NCBI GenBank assembly: GCA_902786565.1
Contig: CADACW010000001.1
Coordinates: forward strand, 119,151-162,702
Direction: 5' to 3'
Origin: an uncultured Prevotellaceae bacterium
GTDB taxonomy: Bacteria > Bacteroidota > Bacteroidia > Bacteroidales > Bacteroidaceae
Length of the DNA stretch: 43,552 nt
Under the pieces are notes generated by a model that was not told the DNA's origin, searched no databases, and was given only the letters and a program-made list of their open reading frames with translations. The translations under genes and the position numbers were made by a program. Below, one piece after another: positions 1 to 8,463 of this stretch (within the stretch, counting starts at the first letter, position 1; every line of letters begins with the position of its first letter).

Positions 1-978
1 GATGGCGAAAGTGGCCACAGCAATGAGCACGGCAGAGACATTGGTGCCAAGAGCGAGGGAATGGAGCAGGTCTTTCATAGTGGCACCCTCCTTGGTGCGC
101 ACCAGATAGATACCGAAGATGCTGAGAAAGACACCCACAGCAGCAATCAGCATAGGAGCAACGACAGCCTTCAACTGCATATCGGGCACCATAGCGAAGG
201 CTACGGCACCAAGAGCAGCGGTGGAAAGGATGGAGCCGCAGTAGCTCTCGTAAAGGTCGGCACCCATGCCGGCCACGTCGCCAACATTATCGCCAACGTT
301 GTCGGCGATGGTGGCGGGATTGCGCGGGTCATCCTCAGGAATGTCGGCTTCCACCTTACCCACGATATCGGCACCCACGTCGGCAGCCTTGGTATAGATG
401 CCACCACCGACACGGGCAAAGAGGGCCTGGGTGGAGGCACCCATGCCAAACGTGAGCATCGTAGTGGTGACGGTAATAAGGGCCATTTGCTCGCCCTCGT
501 AGAAATAGTTCAGCACAAGAAACCAGATGGCAATGTCGAGCAGACCGAGACCAACCACCGTCAGACCCATCACGGCACCGCTGCGGAAAGCAATCTTCAG
601 TCCGCCGTCCATGCTCTGACGAGCGGCATTGGCCGTGCGTGCCGAAGCATAGGTGGCGGTCTTCATGCCGAAGAAGCCAGCCAGACCACTAAAAAATCCA
701 CCGGTGAGGAAGGCGAAGGGTACCCACGGGTTCTGCCAGTGAAGCACGTAGGCCATAAAAGAGAACACCAAGGCAAGCACCACAAACACGATGCTCACCA
801 CTTTGTATTGCTGACGGAGATAAGCCATGGCACCACGGCGCACATGGCCGGCAATCTCACGCATACGAGGCGTACCCTCATCGGCACCCATCATGGAGCG
901 GAAAAAGGTCCACGCCATACCCAATGCCACGATGGAGGCAACAGGCACAAGCCAAAAGGCGGAAGGAATGGTCATCAT
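1..978 (-). CDS. hppA: Membrane-bound sodium/proton-pumping pyrophosphatase, N-terminal part (runs off window)
   Basis: This is the N-terminal 326 codons of an ion-pumping inorganic pyrophosphatase, which couples PPi hydrolysis to Na+ or H+ export across the inner membrane. The frame is open to base 1, so the gene continues outside the window. Several hydrophobic segments are visible, starting with residues 5-25. Around residues 190-245 lies the diagnostic stretch of the family: a GGG-IYTKAADVGAD segment, the acidic EADIPEDDPRNP loop that binds Mg-PPi, and NVGDNVGDVAGMGADLYESY. The ATG at 978 (or the adjacent one at 975) lies 25-30 nt from a Bacteroidetes-type promoter. Whether it pumps Na+ or H+ cannot be decided because the C-terminal determinants are missing. 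A long open frame on the opposite strand is only its shadow. Confidence 0.97.
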   Translation of the reverse strand, partial: MMTIPSAFWLVPVASIVALGMAWTFFRSMMGADEGTPRMREIAGHVRRGAMAYLRQQYKVVSIVFVVLALVFSFMAYVLHWQNPWVPFAFLTGGFFSGLAGFFGMKTATYASARTANAARQSMDGGLKIAFRSGAVMGLTVVGLGLLDIAIWFLVLNYFYEGEQMALITVTTTMLTFGMGASTQALFARVGGGIYTKAADVGADIVGKVEADIPEDDPRNPATIADNVGDNVGDVAGMGADLYESYCGSILSTAALGAVAFAMVPDMQLKAVVAPMLIAAVGVFLSIFGIYLVRTKEGATMKDLLHSLALGTNVSAVLIAVATFAI

Positions 979-1003
979 AAAAAAAGAGATTTGTTTAGTT
1001 GTG

Positions 1004-1036
1004 CAAAGGTACTAACAAATTCCGAATGTGCCAAAT
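1004..1036 (-). promoter_or_regulatory. Promoter of hppA
   Basis: Reading the minus strand, TTTG (1033-1036) is followed after about 20 nt by TACCTTTG (1004-1011). This matches the Bacteroidetes -33/-7 consensus and sits just upstream of the hppA start. Confidence 0.75.
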
Positions 1037-1054
1037 ATTTCAAACAAAAAGAAT

Positions 1055-1087
1055 GGGGAGGGTGCAGAAAAGACTGCCACCCTCCCC
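1055..1087 (-). terminator. Intrinsic terminator after the small secreted protein gene
   Basis: A GC-rich stem pairs 1074-1087 with 1055-1067 (one bulged base) around a T-rich loop. On the minus strand it is followed by ATTCTTTTTGTTT. It lies between the stop at 1114 and the hppA promoter, so it separates the two transcripts. Confidence 0.8.
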
Positions 1088-1113
1088 AGTGTAGAAATTA
1101 AGTTTAAGAAAAA

Positions 1114-1809
1114 TTACTTCACGTACTTCTTACCGTTCTGGATGTAGAGGCCCTTAGCAGCCTTCTCAACACGCTGGCCACCCAGGTTGTAGATAGCACC
1201 GTTCTCCTCAGAAGCGTTCTTCACTTCATTGATGCCAGTAGTGTCCTCGTTGATGCCAAAGACAACCTCAGCAATAGTATTGCCCTTACCGAAGGTAGCA
1301 AAGCCCTGGTCCATATTGTTCGACAGACCAATGTCGAAAATCTTACCAGTACCCTTAACGTCAACGGGATCAGCCTTCAAGGGGATGGTAATCACAGTAC
1401 CGTGAGTGCCCACAAACGGAGTCTTTTTGGTCTGGTCGATGAAGTTGAACAGATAGCCACCTTCAGCCCTGTCTTTAACAGTGGTGTAAGGAATGATATA
1501 GGCAGCTGCTCCTGTAATGTCGCCTTCTCCAACAAGTTCATTATAGGCATCCTCGTCAGAGTAAATAACGAAAGTCTCATTGCTGAGTCTGCCATTGTTG
1601 GAGATGACTACACCCTCAGGAAGAACCAATGAGAAGTTAAGGCCAACAAGAGTCTCTTGAGTGTCAAAGTCCATCTTCACCACAAGATTTGCCTTACCCT
1701 TTGCATCAGTGGTCACGTCAGCAGCGGTAAGAACAGTCACTTCGTCAGCGTGAGCTGCACCTGCGATAGCCAGCAGGCCGGCCATCATCATAAGTCTAAA
1801 TGCTTTCAT
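1114..1809 (-). CDS. Secreted protein, possible cohesin-like beta domain with C-terminal sorting-type tail
   Basis: A 231-aa protein with a signal peptide (about residues 1-21, cut after AHA). Residues 22-185 are predicted all-beta from composition: VTVLTAADV..., then repeated V/I-rich strands and a GLNFSLVLPEGV segment. This recalls the cohesin/carbohydrate-binding fold, in which a strand of this type starts the domain. The last ~40 residues (GINEV..., IYNLGGQRV, KGLYIQNGKKYVK) match the tail found on many exported Prevotella proteins, probably a type IX secretion or surface-sorting signal. The upstream neighbour on the same strand ends in dockerin-like repeats, so a cohesin/dockerin-type partnership is conceivable. 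That is inference: I see no diagnostic cohesin motif. No clear promoter is visible directly upstream, so part of its transcription may read through from the neighbour. Confidence 0.8.
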   Translation of the reverse strand: MKAFRLMMMAGLLAIAGAAHADEVTVLTAADVTTDAKGKANLVVKMDFDTQETLVGLNFSLVLPEGVVISNNGRLSNETFVIYSDEDAYNELVGEGDITGAAAYIIPYTTVKDRAEGGYLFNFIDQTKKTPFVGTHGTVITIPLKADPVDVKGTGKIFDIGLSNNMDQGFATFGKGNTIAEVVFGINEDTTGINEVKNASEENGAIYNLGGQRVEKAAKGLYIQNGKKYVK

Positions 1810-1886
1810 AATTTTTAAAATTTTAAAAATGTTAATAAATAAGTGATTAATAAATAAATTTCTTCTTCATATTTTTACTTAACTGT

Positions 1887-1918
1887 GCGTGTACCCGCCC
1901 GTTTAACCGGGCACACGC
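1887..1918 (-). terminator. Hairpin between the two secreted-protein genes
   Basis: Bases 1887-1897 pair with 1908-1918 (11 bp, one A-C mismatch, 10-nt loop). It lies just after the stop at 1931 on the minus strand. There is no strong T run, so it may attenuate rather than fully stop transcription into the 231-aa gene. Confidence 0.55.
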
Positions 1919-1930
1919 CAGTCAGTTTTA

Positions 1931-4756
1931 TTACTCAACTGTACCTCCAGCCATAATGGTCAGCGTAGCCGAGATGTCAGCGACATCCACTGTGCCATCA
2001 CCATTGACATCAGCTGCAGGATCTGAACTACCACTAGCCATAGCAGTCAAGATAGCAGAAATATCAGATACGTCTACAGTATCGTCACCATTCACGTCAC
2101 CCTGAATACCGGCAGCACCAGAGAACTTGAAGATCTTCAGATTATCGAACCAGCAGCGGCGATCCTTGTTGTCATAGTCAGAGGTAATTACGAATCGTGT
2201 GATCTTATTGTCCTCCATTTCCTGAATCTTGATGGGCTCACCAGTGCAAGTGCCTTTCTGAGCATTAGTCACAATACCCTGGACAGTTCCTTCAGCATAA
2301 TTAACAACCAACTTGAAAGTCGACTTGTTATTGTCCACACAGATAGCGCCATTGGCAGCATCTCTGGAACCTATACCTGTAACATAAGCATTGATATCCA
2401 TACCGGTATTAGCTTCATTATTGAATTCGTTATAGCCTACGACACCATTGTAGCGGTTCAGAGTAAAACCAGCCACACGCGTACCATTTGCATTCTGCAA
2501 CGCAATGCCAGTTGTACGGTTAATCAGATTGCCCCACCACATATCGAAATTGAATTCAAGAATATCGCCATCAGCAGGAGCCTCAAATTCTACCACGGCA
2601 GTACCCTTACCTACTCGAAGTACATCAGTCAAGACATCTGTATACCCAAGTGCAAAACTACTACCTTCATCATTATTCTCAGAATATGGATTGAGAGCCA
2701 TCTGACCTGCTGCACCTATTGCAAACGGAGTTCCAGCTTCGTCTGACTGTACACCCAGTGAGAAGTCGATATCAACGAAAGGCTTGACATCAGTTGTAGC
2801 CTCAAACGCTTTAATAGCTTCTTCCAGAGCAGCAATTTGAGCTTCTATGGTAGCCTCGTCGGCCTGACGACGTTCATCGTTTGTATTAGCATAGATTTCC
2901 TTGTATACCTCAGTTACAGCATTGATGACTGGGTCAATGACCGACTTGTCACCATTCACATTCTTTGGATTGTTTCGTACTGACTTTGCATTATTGATAG
3001 CAGCCAAGAGGTCAGCGATGGGCTTATTGGCAGCAACGACAGCGTTATAAGCATTCTGATAGCCACGCACCACCTGATAAGTCAGTCTGGTGGGCTCAGC
3101 ACCCTCTTCAGTGGGTTCGCTGTACTCTTCTACGCCCTGATAGAGTGTCCAATCAGCCAGTTCATCATTTGTAGCCACGCCAGAATCTTGACCATCGGCG
3201 GTAATCCAACCCTTGCTAATGATATCATTGTAGTAGGGGTCATACTTATTCAGGGCAGCCTCCAAGACTGACTGATCCCAAGGATAGTCTTTTTTCTTAG
3301 CTTGCAGTTTAACGACATTGTCGCGAGCGCTAACCATTGCATTATACTGGGCAATAAATTTATTCCAGGTATCTTTGCGAATAATAACATCTTCGACCTC
3401 ATTGAAACTGCGAATCTCAAATTCACCAATCTGGAAAGTACTTCCAGTATGAGGACCATCCCAATAGAAGCCAGCCTCAAAGGGCTCACCTTCTTTCAGC
3501 TCGCCAACAAAATAGAACTTAACGAAGTCCTCGCCCTTAATAGTACCACATTCAATTGAATCGGTTCCGACGAAAGCTTTGACGGCACATTCCAAATCCC
3601 AAACCTTGCCAGCCTTCACCTCTGTGCAGTTGCGCATAGTGGCAGAAATATAATATTTGCCAGCGGGCATCAAATCGTTCCACAGACCGATTGAACCAGG
3701 GCCGTTATCTTGGCCATAACCAATATACTTAGTCCAGTAGGGATTGTCAAGGAGTGTACGCTGACCACTTTCGTCCTTTCCTCTCTGGTGGAACCAGTTG
3801 TTTCCACGGAGCACGAAACCGCCAACCTTCTGACCATTCGAAATGTTGCCACGATTGCTGCTTGGCACAGTCCTAATGTCTTCTACGTAATTAAAGTATG
3901 AGTTTTTGGCAATGTTAACTGAACTTGCATCCAAGTATTCATTCAAAGCCTCATTAAGGCTATTCATAATATCCTCTGCCGTGGTGGCATCATCCATTCC
4001 ATTAGCAGCTATCATTCCTTCAATTGTAGGAATGACTTCATCATTCAGATAGGCACGAGCATCGGCTGCTGCAGGCGTATTGAAGTTAGGATCGTTCAAC
4101 AGTTGCTTTGCAAATGCAATCTTGTTCTGGGCAATGCGGATATCGTAGACCTCTTCAGCCGCATTGACTGAGAAATTGGTCACTTGCATGCCGACAGACA
4201 TTTTCTCAAGATGGAAAACGAGGAAGCTACCCTCTTCGACGGTAATAAAATAACTAACGGTTTTCCAATCTTCTGTAAAGTTCTCTGTAGAAGAGACTGC
4301 AACGACAGGAGCTTCTTCAGTAGAGGCAGCCATATTTAATTCGCCAGTCGTATTGAGGAAAATTCCCATATAATTGTTGCCCACGGTAGTCCCTGTGGTA
4401 GTGGTGCCCGAATTTGTTTCGCCAGCGGCCTTTATCTGATATGAAATCACGTATTGGCCCGGATCCAGTGAGAAGAGACGTGCCAAAGCAGCGTTTTCTG
4501 TAGCAGCATTCTGGCTCTGAATGACATCTTCGCCCTCTGGACCTGCACCTGGTTCAACAGCCCACACCTCATTGTTTACGGCGCTACTTGTAGCATCGGT
4601 CCATCCTTCGAGGTTTGTACTGCCGGTTTCAAAGAGGTTCTGTCCCGTGACATGCACTCGCCCAGTCTTGGTATACACATAATCTCCCTCCTCAAGAGCG
4701 AAGGAAGACATTGCGCACGACATTGCAAGTGCAGCAAAAAGTAGTTTTTTCTTCAT
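1931..4756 (-). CDS. Large secreted dockerin-containing protein
   Basis: A 941-aa exported protein: signal peptide MKKKLLFAALAMSCAMSSFA, then beta-rich segments (about residues 40-205 and 290-455) that resemble carbohydrate-binding modules. Between and after them are helical stretches (about 205-280 and 460-665), with alternating A/I/E-rich helices like FIVAR-type surface spacers. A further lectin-like beta domain covers about 670-880. The C-terminus carries two calcium-loop repeats of dockerin type I, starting near residues 887 and 916, each DVNGD-x-TVDV-x-DIS-x-x-LT followed by a glycine-rich end. Dockerins bind cohesins in cellulosomes. In Bacteroidales such repeats occur in isolated exported proteins whose partner is usually unknown. 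No glycoside hydrolase catalytic motif was recognised. It has its own promoter at 4832-4863. Confidence 0.88.
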   Translation of the reverse strand: MKKKLLFAALAMSCAMSSFALEEGDYVYTKTGRVHVTGQNLFETGSTNLEGWTDATSSAVNNEVWAVEPGAGPEGEDVIQSQNAATENAALARLFSLDPGQYVISYQIKAAGETNSGTTTTGTTVGNNYMGIFLNTTGELNMAASTEEAPVVAVSSTENFTEDWKTVSYFITVEEGSFLVFHLEKMSVGMQVTNFSVNAAEEVYDIRIAQNKIAFAKQLLNDPNFNTPAAADARAYLNDEVIPTIEGMIAANGMDDATTAEDIMNSLNEALNEYLDASSVNIAKNSYFNYVEDIRTVPSSNRGNISNGQKVGGFVLRGNNWFHQRGKDESGQRTLLDNPYWTKYIGYGQDNGPGSIGLWNDLMPAGKYYISATMRNCTEVKAGKVWDLECAVKAFVGTDSIECGTIKGEDFVKFYFVGELKEGEPFEAGFYWDGPHTGSTFQIGEFEIRSFNEVEDVIIRKDTWNKFIAQYNAMVSARDNVVKLQAKKKDYPWDQSVLEAALNKYDPYYNDIISKGWITADGQDSGVATNDELADWTLYQGVEEYSEPTEEGAEPTRLTYQVVRGYQNAYNAVVAANKPIADLLAAINNAKSVRNNPKNVNGDKSVIDPVINAVTEVYKEIYANTNDERRQADEATIEAQIAALEEAIKAFEATTDVKPFVDIDFSLGVQSDEAGTPFAIGAAGQMALNPYSENNDEGSSFALGYTDVLTDVLRVGKGTAVVEFEAPADGDILEFNFDMWWGNLINRTTGIALQNANGTRVAGFTLNRYNGVVGYNEFNNEANTGMDINAYVTGIGSRDAANGAICVDNNKSTFKLVVNYAEGTVQGIVTNAQKGTCTGEPIKIQEMEDNKITRFVITSDYDNKDRRCWFDNLKIFKFSGAAGIQGDVNGDDTVDVSDISAILTAMASGSSDPAADVNGDGTVDVADISATLTIMAGGTVE

Positions 4757-4831
4757 AGTTGTTGTTAGTTAAGTTATTTTGGGTTTGCTTTTCTGGCTTA
4801 AATACAATTAAACAAATTATCAGTTTGGGTG

Positions 4832-4863
4832 CAAAGGTAGGAAAAAAAAAAATAACACGCAAA
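4832..4863 (-). promoter_or_regulatory. Promoter of the dockerin-protein gene
   Basis: On the minus strand, TTTG (4860-4863) and TACCTTTG (4832-4839) are separated by 20 nt. The transcript would carry a ~70-nt AT-rich leader before the ATG at 4756, typical of highly expressed Bacteroidetes genes. Confidence 0.75.
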
Positions 4864-4889
4864 TTTTTTTGCAATATTTTTTTTCAATT

Positions 4890-6242
4890 TTACAACAATG
4901 AAGGAAGCTGATACAATTTCGTAGCATTCGACCCCTTCAAAAGAATGAGTTTTCGGTTTGGCTTCTGTCTTTGCAGGGTATCCTTAACCTCTTCTACTGA
5001 TGCGAATTTTCTGTATCCTGTAGTGGTGGCAGCAAACTCGGTTCCCACGAGCCACACGTCTTGCAATCCTGTAGCCTGTAGGAAGTCTACTATCTTCTGG
5101 TGCTCCTTGCTACTGTCGTCTCCCAGTTCTTTCATATCCCCGAGAATGGCCATTTTGGTCTCTCCCTGAACTGTGGCAATGCGTGCGAAATTCTGCAATG
5201 CCGCCATCATGCTGGACGGGTTGGCGTTATAGGCATCCACTATGAGCCGGTTGTCGGCAGTGTTCATCAGTTGTGAGCGGCTGTTTGTGGGTGCATAGTT
5301 CTCCAATGCGTGGCAGATTTGCTTTCTGTCCACGCCGAAATTGATGCCCACGGCGATGGCTGCCAGCACATTGTCTATATTATAGTCGCCTATGAGTTGT
5401 GTCTGCACCTTGTGCCACTTCTGCGACGCACCAGTCTGCTCCAACTCCATCAAAGGTTTGCGCCATCGTATCCTCAAGAAGGGAGTCTGCTGGTCGGCGT
5501 CGTTGACGATTTCGCCTGAAATGCACTGATACTGTTTGTCGGGATCGGTGGAGTACGGTGTGACCCATAGTGAGTCGGCGATTCTGTCAACGAGCGTGTC
5601 GTTGTCGGCGTTGACGAACACCAGTCCGTCCTCCCTGGTGCTGAGATAGTCGTAGAGTTCACATTTAGTATTGACGACGCCCTCGAATGAGCCAAACCCT
5701 TGCAGATGAGCTCGGCCCACGTTGGTGATGATGCCACAGGTGGGCTCTGCCGTCTGCGCCAGTGTCTTGATGTCGCCCGGATGGCTGGCCCCCATTTCGA
5801 TGATGGCAATCTGGTGGGATTTGTCCAGTCTGAGCAACGTCTTGGGTACGCCGATATCGTTGTTCAGATTGCCCTCTGTGGCCAACACGTTATATTTCTC
5901 GCTGAGCACAGCCTTTACCAGTTCCTTGGTGGTGGTTTTGCCATTCGTTCCGGTGATGGCTATGACAGGTATGTCGAACTGCCTTCGGTGCTCACGTGCC
6001 AAGTCCTTGAGTGTCTGCAGGCAGTCATCCACGAGTATACAGTTGTCGGCGACGGCATTGGGGTCGTCCACGATGGCGAGAGCGCATCCTTTTTGCAGTG
6101 CCGCTGCGGCAAACTTGTTGCCGTCGAACGATGCTCCCTTGAGTGCCAGGAAGATGCTTCCCTCGGGACAGTCCCTGCTGTCGGTAGTGATTCCGTTGTG
6201 CTGACGGTAGAGGTTGTAGAGTTGCTTGATGTCCATAACCAT
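4890..6242 (-). CDS. murF: UDP-N-acetylmuramoyl-tripeptide--D-alanyl-D-alanine ligase
   Basis: MurF, 450 aa, adds D-Ala-D-Ala to UDP-MurNAc-tripeptide in the cytoplasm, the last soluble step of peptidoglycan precursor synthesis. The N-terminal substrate domain has ITTDSRDCPEGSIFLALKG. The Mur ligase P-loop GTNGKTTT is at residues 98-105, followed by NLNNDIGVPKTLL. The central domain has the EMGASHPGDI segment and the C-terminal domain has VDAYNANPSSM and ILGDMKELG. The length is normal for the family. The start may be the ATG at 6242 or the one two codons later at 6236; nothing decides between them. It is not next to other mur genes except the distant murI. Confidence 0.97.
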   Translation of the reverse strand: MVMDIKQLYNLYRQHNGITTDSRDCPEGSIFLALKGASFDGNKFAAAALQKGCALAIVDDPNAVADNCILVDDCLQTLKDLAREHRRQFDIPVIAITGTNGKTTTKELVKAVLSEKYNVLATEGNLNNDIGVPKTLLRLDKSHQIAIIEMGASHPGDIKTLAQTAEPTCGIITNVGRAHLQGFGSFEGVVNTKCELYDYLSTREDGLVFVNADNDTLVDRIADSLWVTPYSTDPDKQYQCISGEIVNDADQQTPFLRIRWRKPLMELEQTGASQKWHKVQTQLIGDYNIDNVLAAIAVGINFGVDRKQICHALENYAPTNSRSQLMNTADNRLIVDAYNANPSSMMAALQNFARIATVQGETKMAILGDMKELGDDSSKEHQKIVDFLQATGLQDVWLVGTEFAATTTGYRKFASVEEVKDTLQRQKPNRKLILLKGSNATKLYQLPSLL

Positions 6243-6268
6243 TATATATATTATTACCTTTAAATAGA

Positions 6269-6298
6269 ACGGGCTGTATGGATACCCCTACAGCCCGT
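6269..6298 (-). terminator. Hairpin between tRNA-Leu and murF
   Basis: A perfect 10-bp inverted repeat (6269-6278 with 6289-6298) with a 10-nt loop lies downstream of tRNA-Leu and 26 nt before murF, both on the minus strand. It is followed by TTCTATTT. It probably ends the tRNA transcript, but it could also sit in the murF leader. Confidence 0.6.
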
Positions 6299-6329
6299 GT
6301 GCGTTAAGACTTATAAACTTTCTTCAGCG

Positions 6330-6411
6330 TACCCAGAGCCGGGGTCGAACCGGCACGGGTTTCCCCACTGGTGTTTGAGACCAGCGCGTCTACCGATTCC
6401 GCCATCTGGGC
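6330..6411 (-). tRNA. tRNA-Leu(CAA)
   Basis: The minus strand folds as an 82-nt class II tRNA. The acceptor stem GCCCAGA pairs with TCTGGGT (G1-U72 wobble) with discriminator A. The anticodon stem GCTGGT/ACCAGT encloses the loop CTCAAAC, giving anticodon CAA (reads UUG). There is a short variable arm, and the T arm contains GGTTCGACCC. The 3' CCA is not encoded (CGC follows) and must be added by the CCA-adding enzyme, which is itself encoded at 39688-41136. Confidence 0.96.
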
Positions 6412-6426
6412 CTCTGAAAGCGGGTG

Positions 6427-6458
6427 CAAAGTTACGAATAAAAAATGAAATATGCAAA
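6427..6458 (-). promoter_or_regulatory. Promoter of tRNA-Leu
   Basis: On the minus strand, TTTG (6455-6458) and TAACTTTG (6427-6434) are 20 nt apart. The -7 box ends 15 nt before the mature tRNA 5' end. Confidence 0.8.
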
Positions 6459-6484
6459 CGTTTCTGCTAAAAATATGAAAAATC

Positions 6485-6516
6485 TTTGTTTATTTGAAAT
6501 GTTTTACGTAATTTAG
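6485..6516 (+). promoter_or_regulatory. Promoter of manC
   Basis: TTTG (6485-6488), a 20-nt spacer, then TAATTTAG (6509-6516), one base off the TAnnTTTG consensus. It lies 29 nt before the manC ATG and is divergent from the tRNA promoter. Confidence 0.6.
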
Positions 6517-6545
6517 CCCCGTCTAAAGAACCTAAAATCTGATAT

Positions 6546-7637
6546 ATGGCTAACTTAAGCAATAATTATTGTATCATTTTGGCAGGCGGTCGCGGCAAGC
6601 GTCTTTGGCCCACCAGCCGCCACGAGCACCCCAAACAGTTTGTTGATTTCTTCGGAACCGGCCGCACGTTGCTGCAGTCCACCTTCGACCGCATCGCTGG
6701 CCTCATCCCCATTGACCATATTTATATATGTACGTGCAAGGAATTTGAAGAACTGGTTCACGAGCAGCTTCCCGACATTGACCATCGCCACATCCTGTCG
6801 GAACCCGTCAACCGCAACACGGCCCCCTCTGTGGCTTGGGCAGGCGTGCGCATCCACCGCGAATGTCGTGACGCCCGCGTGGTGGTGGTTCCCTCCGACC
6901 AGCTCATTATCGACGATTCAGCCTTCCGCCGCTGTCTGGAGGATGGTCTTGACTTTGTGGGCAAGACCGACATCATCCTGACGATGGGCATCCGCCCCAG
7001 CCGCCCCGAGCCCGGCTACGGCTATATCCAGATGGGCGAGCCTTCGCTCTTCTCCGGCATCAACAAGGTCCAGTCATTCACCGAGAAGCCTGAGCGTCAG
7101 TTTGCCCAGCTGTTTATGGAGAGTGGCGAGTTTCTGTGGAACACGGGTATGTTTCTCTCCAACCTGAACTATCTGCGCCAGTTTTTCCAAACCATCATCA
7201 AGGACCTGCCTCAACGTCTGTCACAGCTTATCGACATCCATTCGGAAGACGAGGAGCAGGCTTTTGTCAAACAGTACTACTCGGCCTATCCCAATCTGTC
7301 TATGGACAAGGCCGCTCTGGAGCTGTCGGACAATGTCTACGTGATGTGCTGCGACTTCGGCTGGGCCGACATCGGCACATGGCACGCTATCTACGAGTGC
7401 ATGCAGAAAGGCGATGGCGACAATGTGGTGATTGACTCGGAAGTGATTTTGGAGGGATGCCGGGGCAACATCATCAAGCTGCCTCGTGGCCACGTGGGTG
7501 TCATCAACGGTCTGGAGGGCTACATCGTGGCCGAGGAGGGCGACGTGCTGCTCATTTGCAAGAAGAGTGACTCGTCGGCGCTCATCCGCAAGTATGTGAA
7601 CGAGGTGGGCATCCGCTACGGTTCGGCCTACATCTAA
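6546..7637 (+). CDS. manC: Mannose-1-phosphate guanylyltransferase
   Basis: This 363-aa enzyme makes GDP-mannose from mannose-1-phosphate and GTP, feeding mannose, fucose or rhamnose into surface glycans. The nucleotidyltransferase signature ILAGGRGKRLWP is near residues 11-22, followed by HPKQF. VVVPSDQLI is mid-domain, with SFTEKP near 180 and LWNTGMF next. The protein stops after the beta-helix part, at the length of the single-domain type; it lacks the phosphomannose isomerase domain of the long bifunctional ManC. The GDP-mannose could supply the GT11-like enzyme at 24874-25683 after conversion to GDP-fucose (inference). Its stop codon overlaps that of the convergent murI by a few bases. 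Confidence 0.95.
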   Translation: MANLSNNYCIILAGGRGKRLWPTSRHEHPKQFVDFFGTGRTLLQSTFDRIAGLIPIDHIYICTCKEFEELVHEQLPDIDHRHILSEPVNRNTAPSVAWAGVRIHRECRDARVVVVPSDQLIIDDSAFRRCLEDGLDFVGKTDIILTMGIRPSRPEPGYGYIQMGEPSLFSGINKVQSFTEKPERQFAQLFMESGEFLWNTGMFLSNLNYLRQFFQTIIKDLPQRLSQLIDIHSEDEEQAFVKQYYSAYPNLSMDKAALELSDNVYVMCCDFGWADIGTWHAIYECMQKGDGDNVVIDSEVILEGCRGNIIKLPRGHVGVINGLEGYIVAEEGDVLLICKKSDSSALIRKYVNEVGIRYGSAYI

Positions 7638-8452
7638 ACAAGATTGATGGTGGTGGCGACTACCGGTTGGTGGAGGAACACTTGTGCCTGCTGGGCAAAT
7701 CGAGCGGCGTTTTCGGTGGTGAGGAAGCTGACCGTTGCGCCCTTTGAGCATCGGGCCTCCATTTCGGGATGGCGCTCCAGATAGTCTTTCAGCGACTGCG
7801 CCACATATTCGCCCTGGGGTACGACCTGTACGCCGGGGCGAATGTATTTTTGGATTTTTGCCATCAGGAGCGGATAGTGGGTACAGCCGAGAATGACTGC
7901 GTCGATGAGCGGATCCTGCTCCATCAGCTGGTCCAGGTATTTCTTCACGAAATAGTCGGCCCCGGGCGAGTCGGCCTCGTTATATTCCACCAGCGGCACC
8001 CAGAAAGGACAGGCCACGCCGGTCACCGTCAGTTCGGGGTGCAGTTTGCGTATCTCCATGTTGTAGCTCTCGCTCTTGATGGTTCCCTCGGTGGCCAGTA
8101 CGCCCACATGGCGTGTATGAGTGAGCGTACCGATGACCTCCGCCGTAGGTCGGATGATGCCGAGGACTCGGCGTGTGGGGTCCAGCCTTGGCAGGTCGTT
8201 CTGCTGGATGGTGCGCAGCGCCTTTGCCGATGCTGTGTTGCAGCCCAGTATGACGAGGTTGCAGCCCATCGAGAAGAGTTTTGTGACGGCCTGGCGCGTA
8301 AACCCATAGACCACGTCGAAAGAACGTGGTCCATAGGGTGCCCGGGCGTTGTCGCCCAGATAGAGATAGTCATAGTCGGGCAGCTGCTGGCGTATGCTGT
8401 TCAGGATGGTCAGTCCGCCATAGCCACTGTCGAAGATTCCAATGGGAGACAC
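7634..8452 (-). CDS. murI: Glutamate racemase
   Basis: MurI, 272 aa, converts L- to D-glutamate for peptidoglycan. Visible motifs are IGIFDSGYGGLT at the N-terminus, GDNARAPYG, and the two catalytic cysteines, C71 in GCNTAS and C190 in GCTHYP. It is the last gene of the minus-strand envelope operon, 11 nt after the third skp gene. It converges on manC with overlapping stop codons and no visible terminator between, so the two transcripts must overlap. Confidence 0.97.
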   Translation of the reverse strand: MSPIGIFDSGYGGLTILNSIRQQLPDYDYLYLGDNARAPYGPRSFDVVYGFTRQAVTKLFSMGCNLVILGCNTASAKALRTIQQNDLPRLDPTRRVLGIIRPTAEVIGTLTHTRHVGVLATEGTIKSESYNMEIRKLHPELTVTGVACPFWVPLVEYNEADSPGADYFVKKYLDQLMEQDPLIDAVILGCTHYPLLMAKIQKYIRPGVQVVPQGEYVAQSLKDYLERHPEMEARCSKGATVSFLTTENAARFAQQAQVFLHQPVVATTINLV

Positions 8453-8463
8453 TGTTTCAGTAA

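Noticed and set aside
61-1101. 346-codon plus-strand open frame
   Set aside because: Shadow of hppA on the other strand; its sequence is His/Gly-rich without any domain, while the minus frame has all pyrophosphatase motifs.
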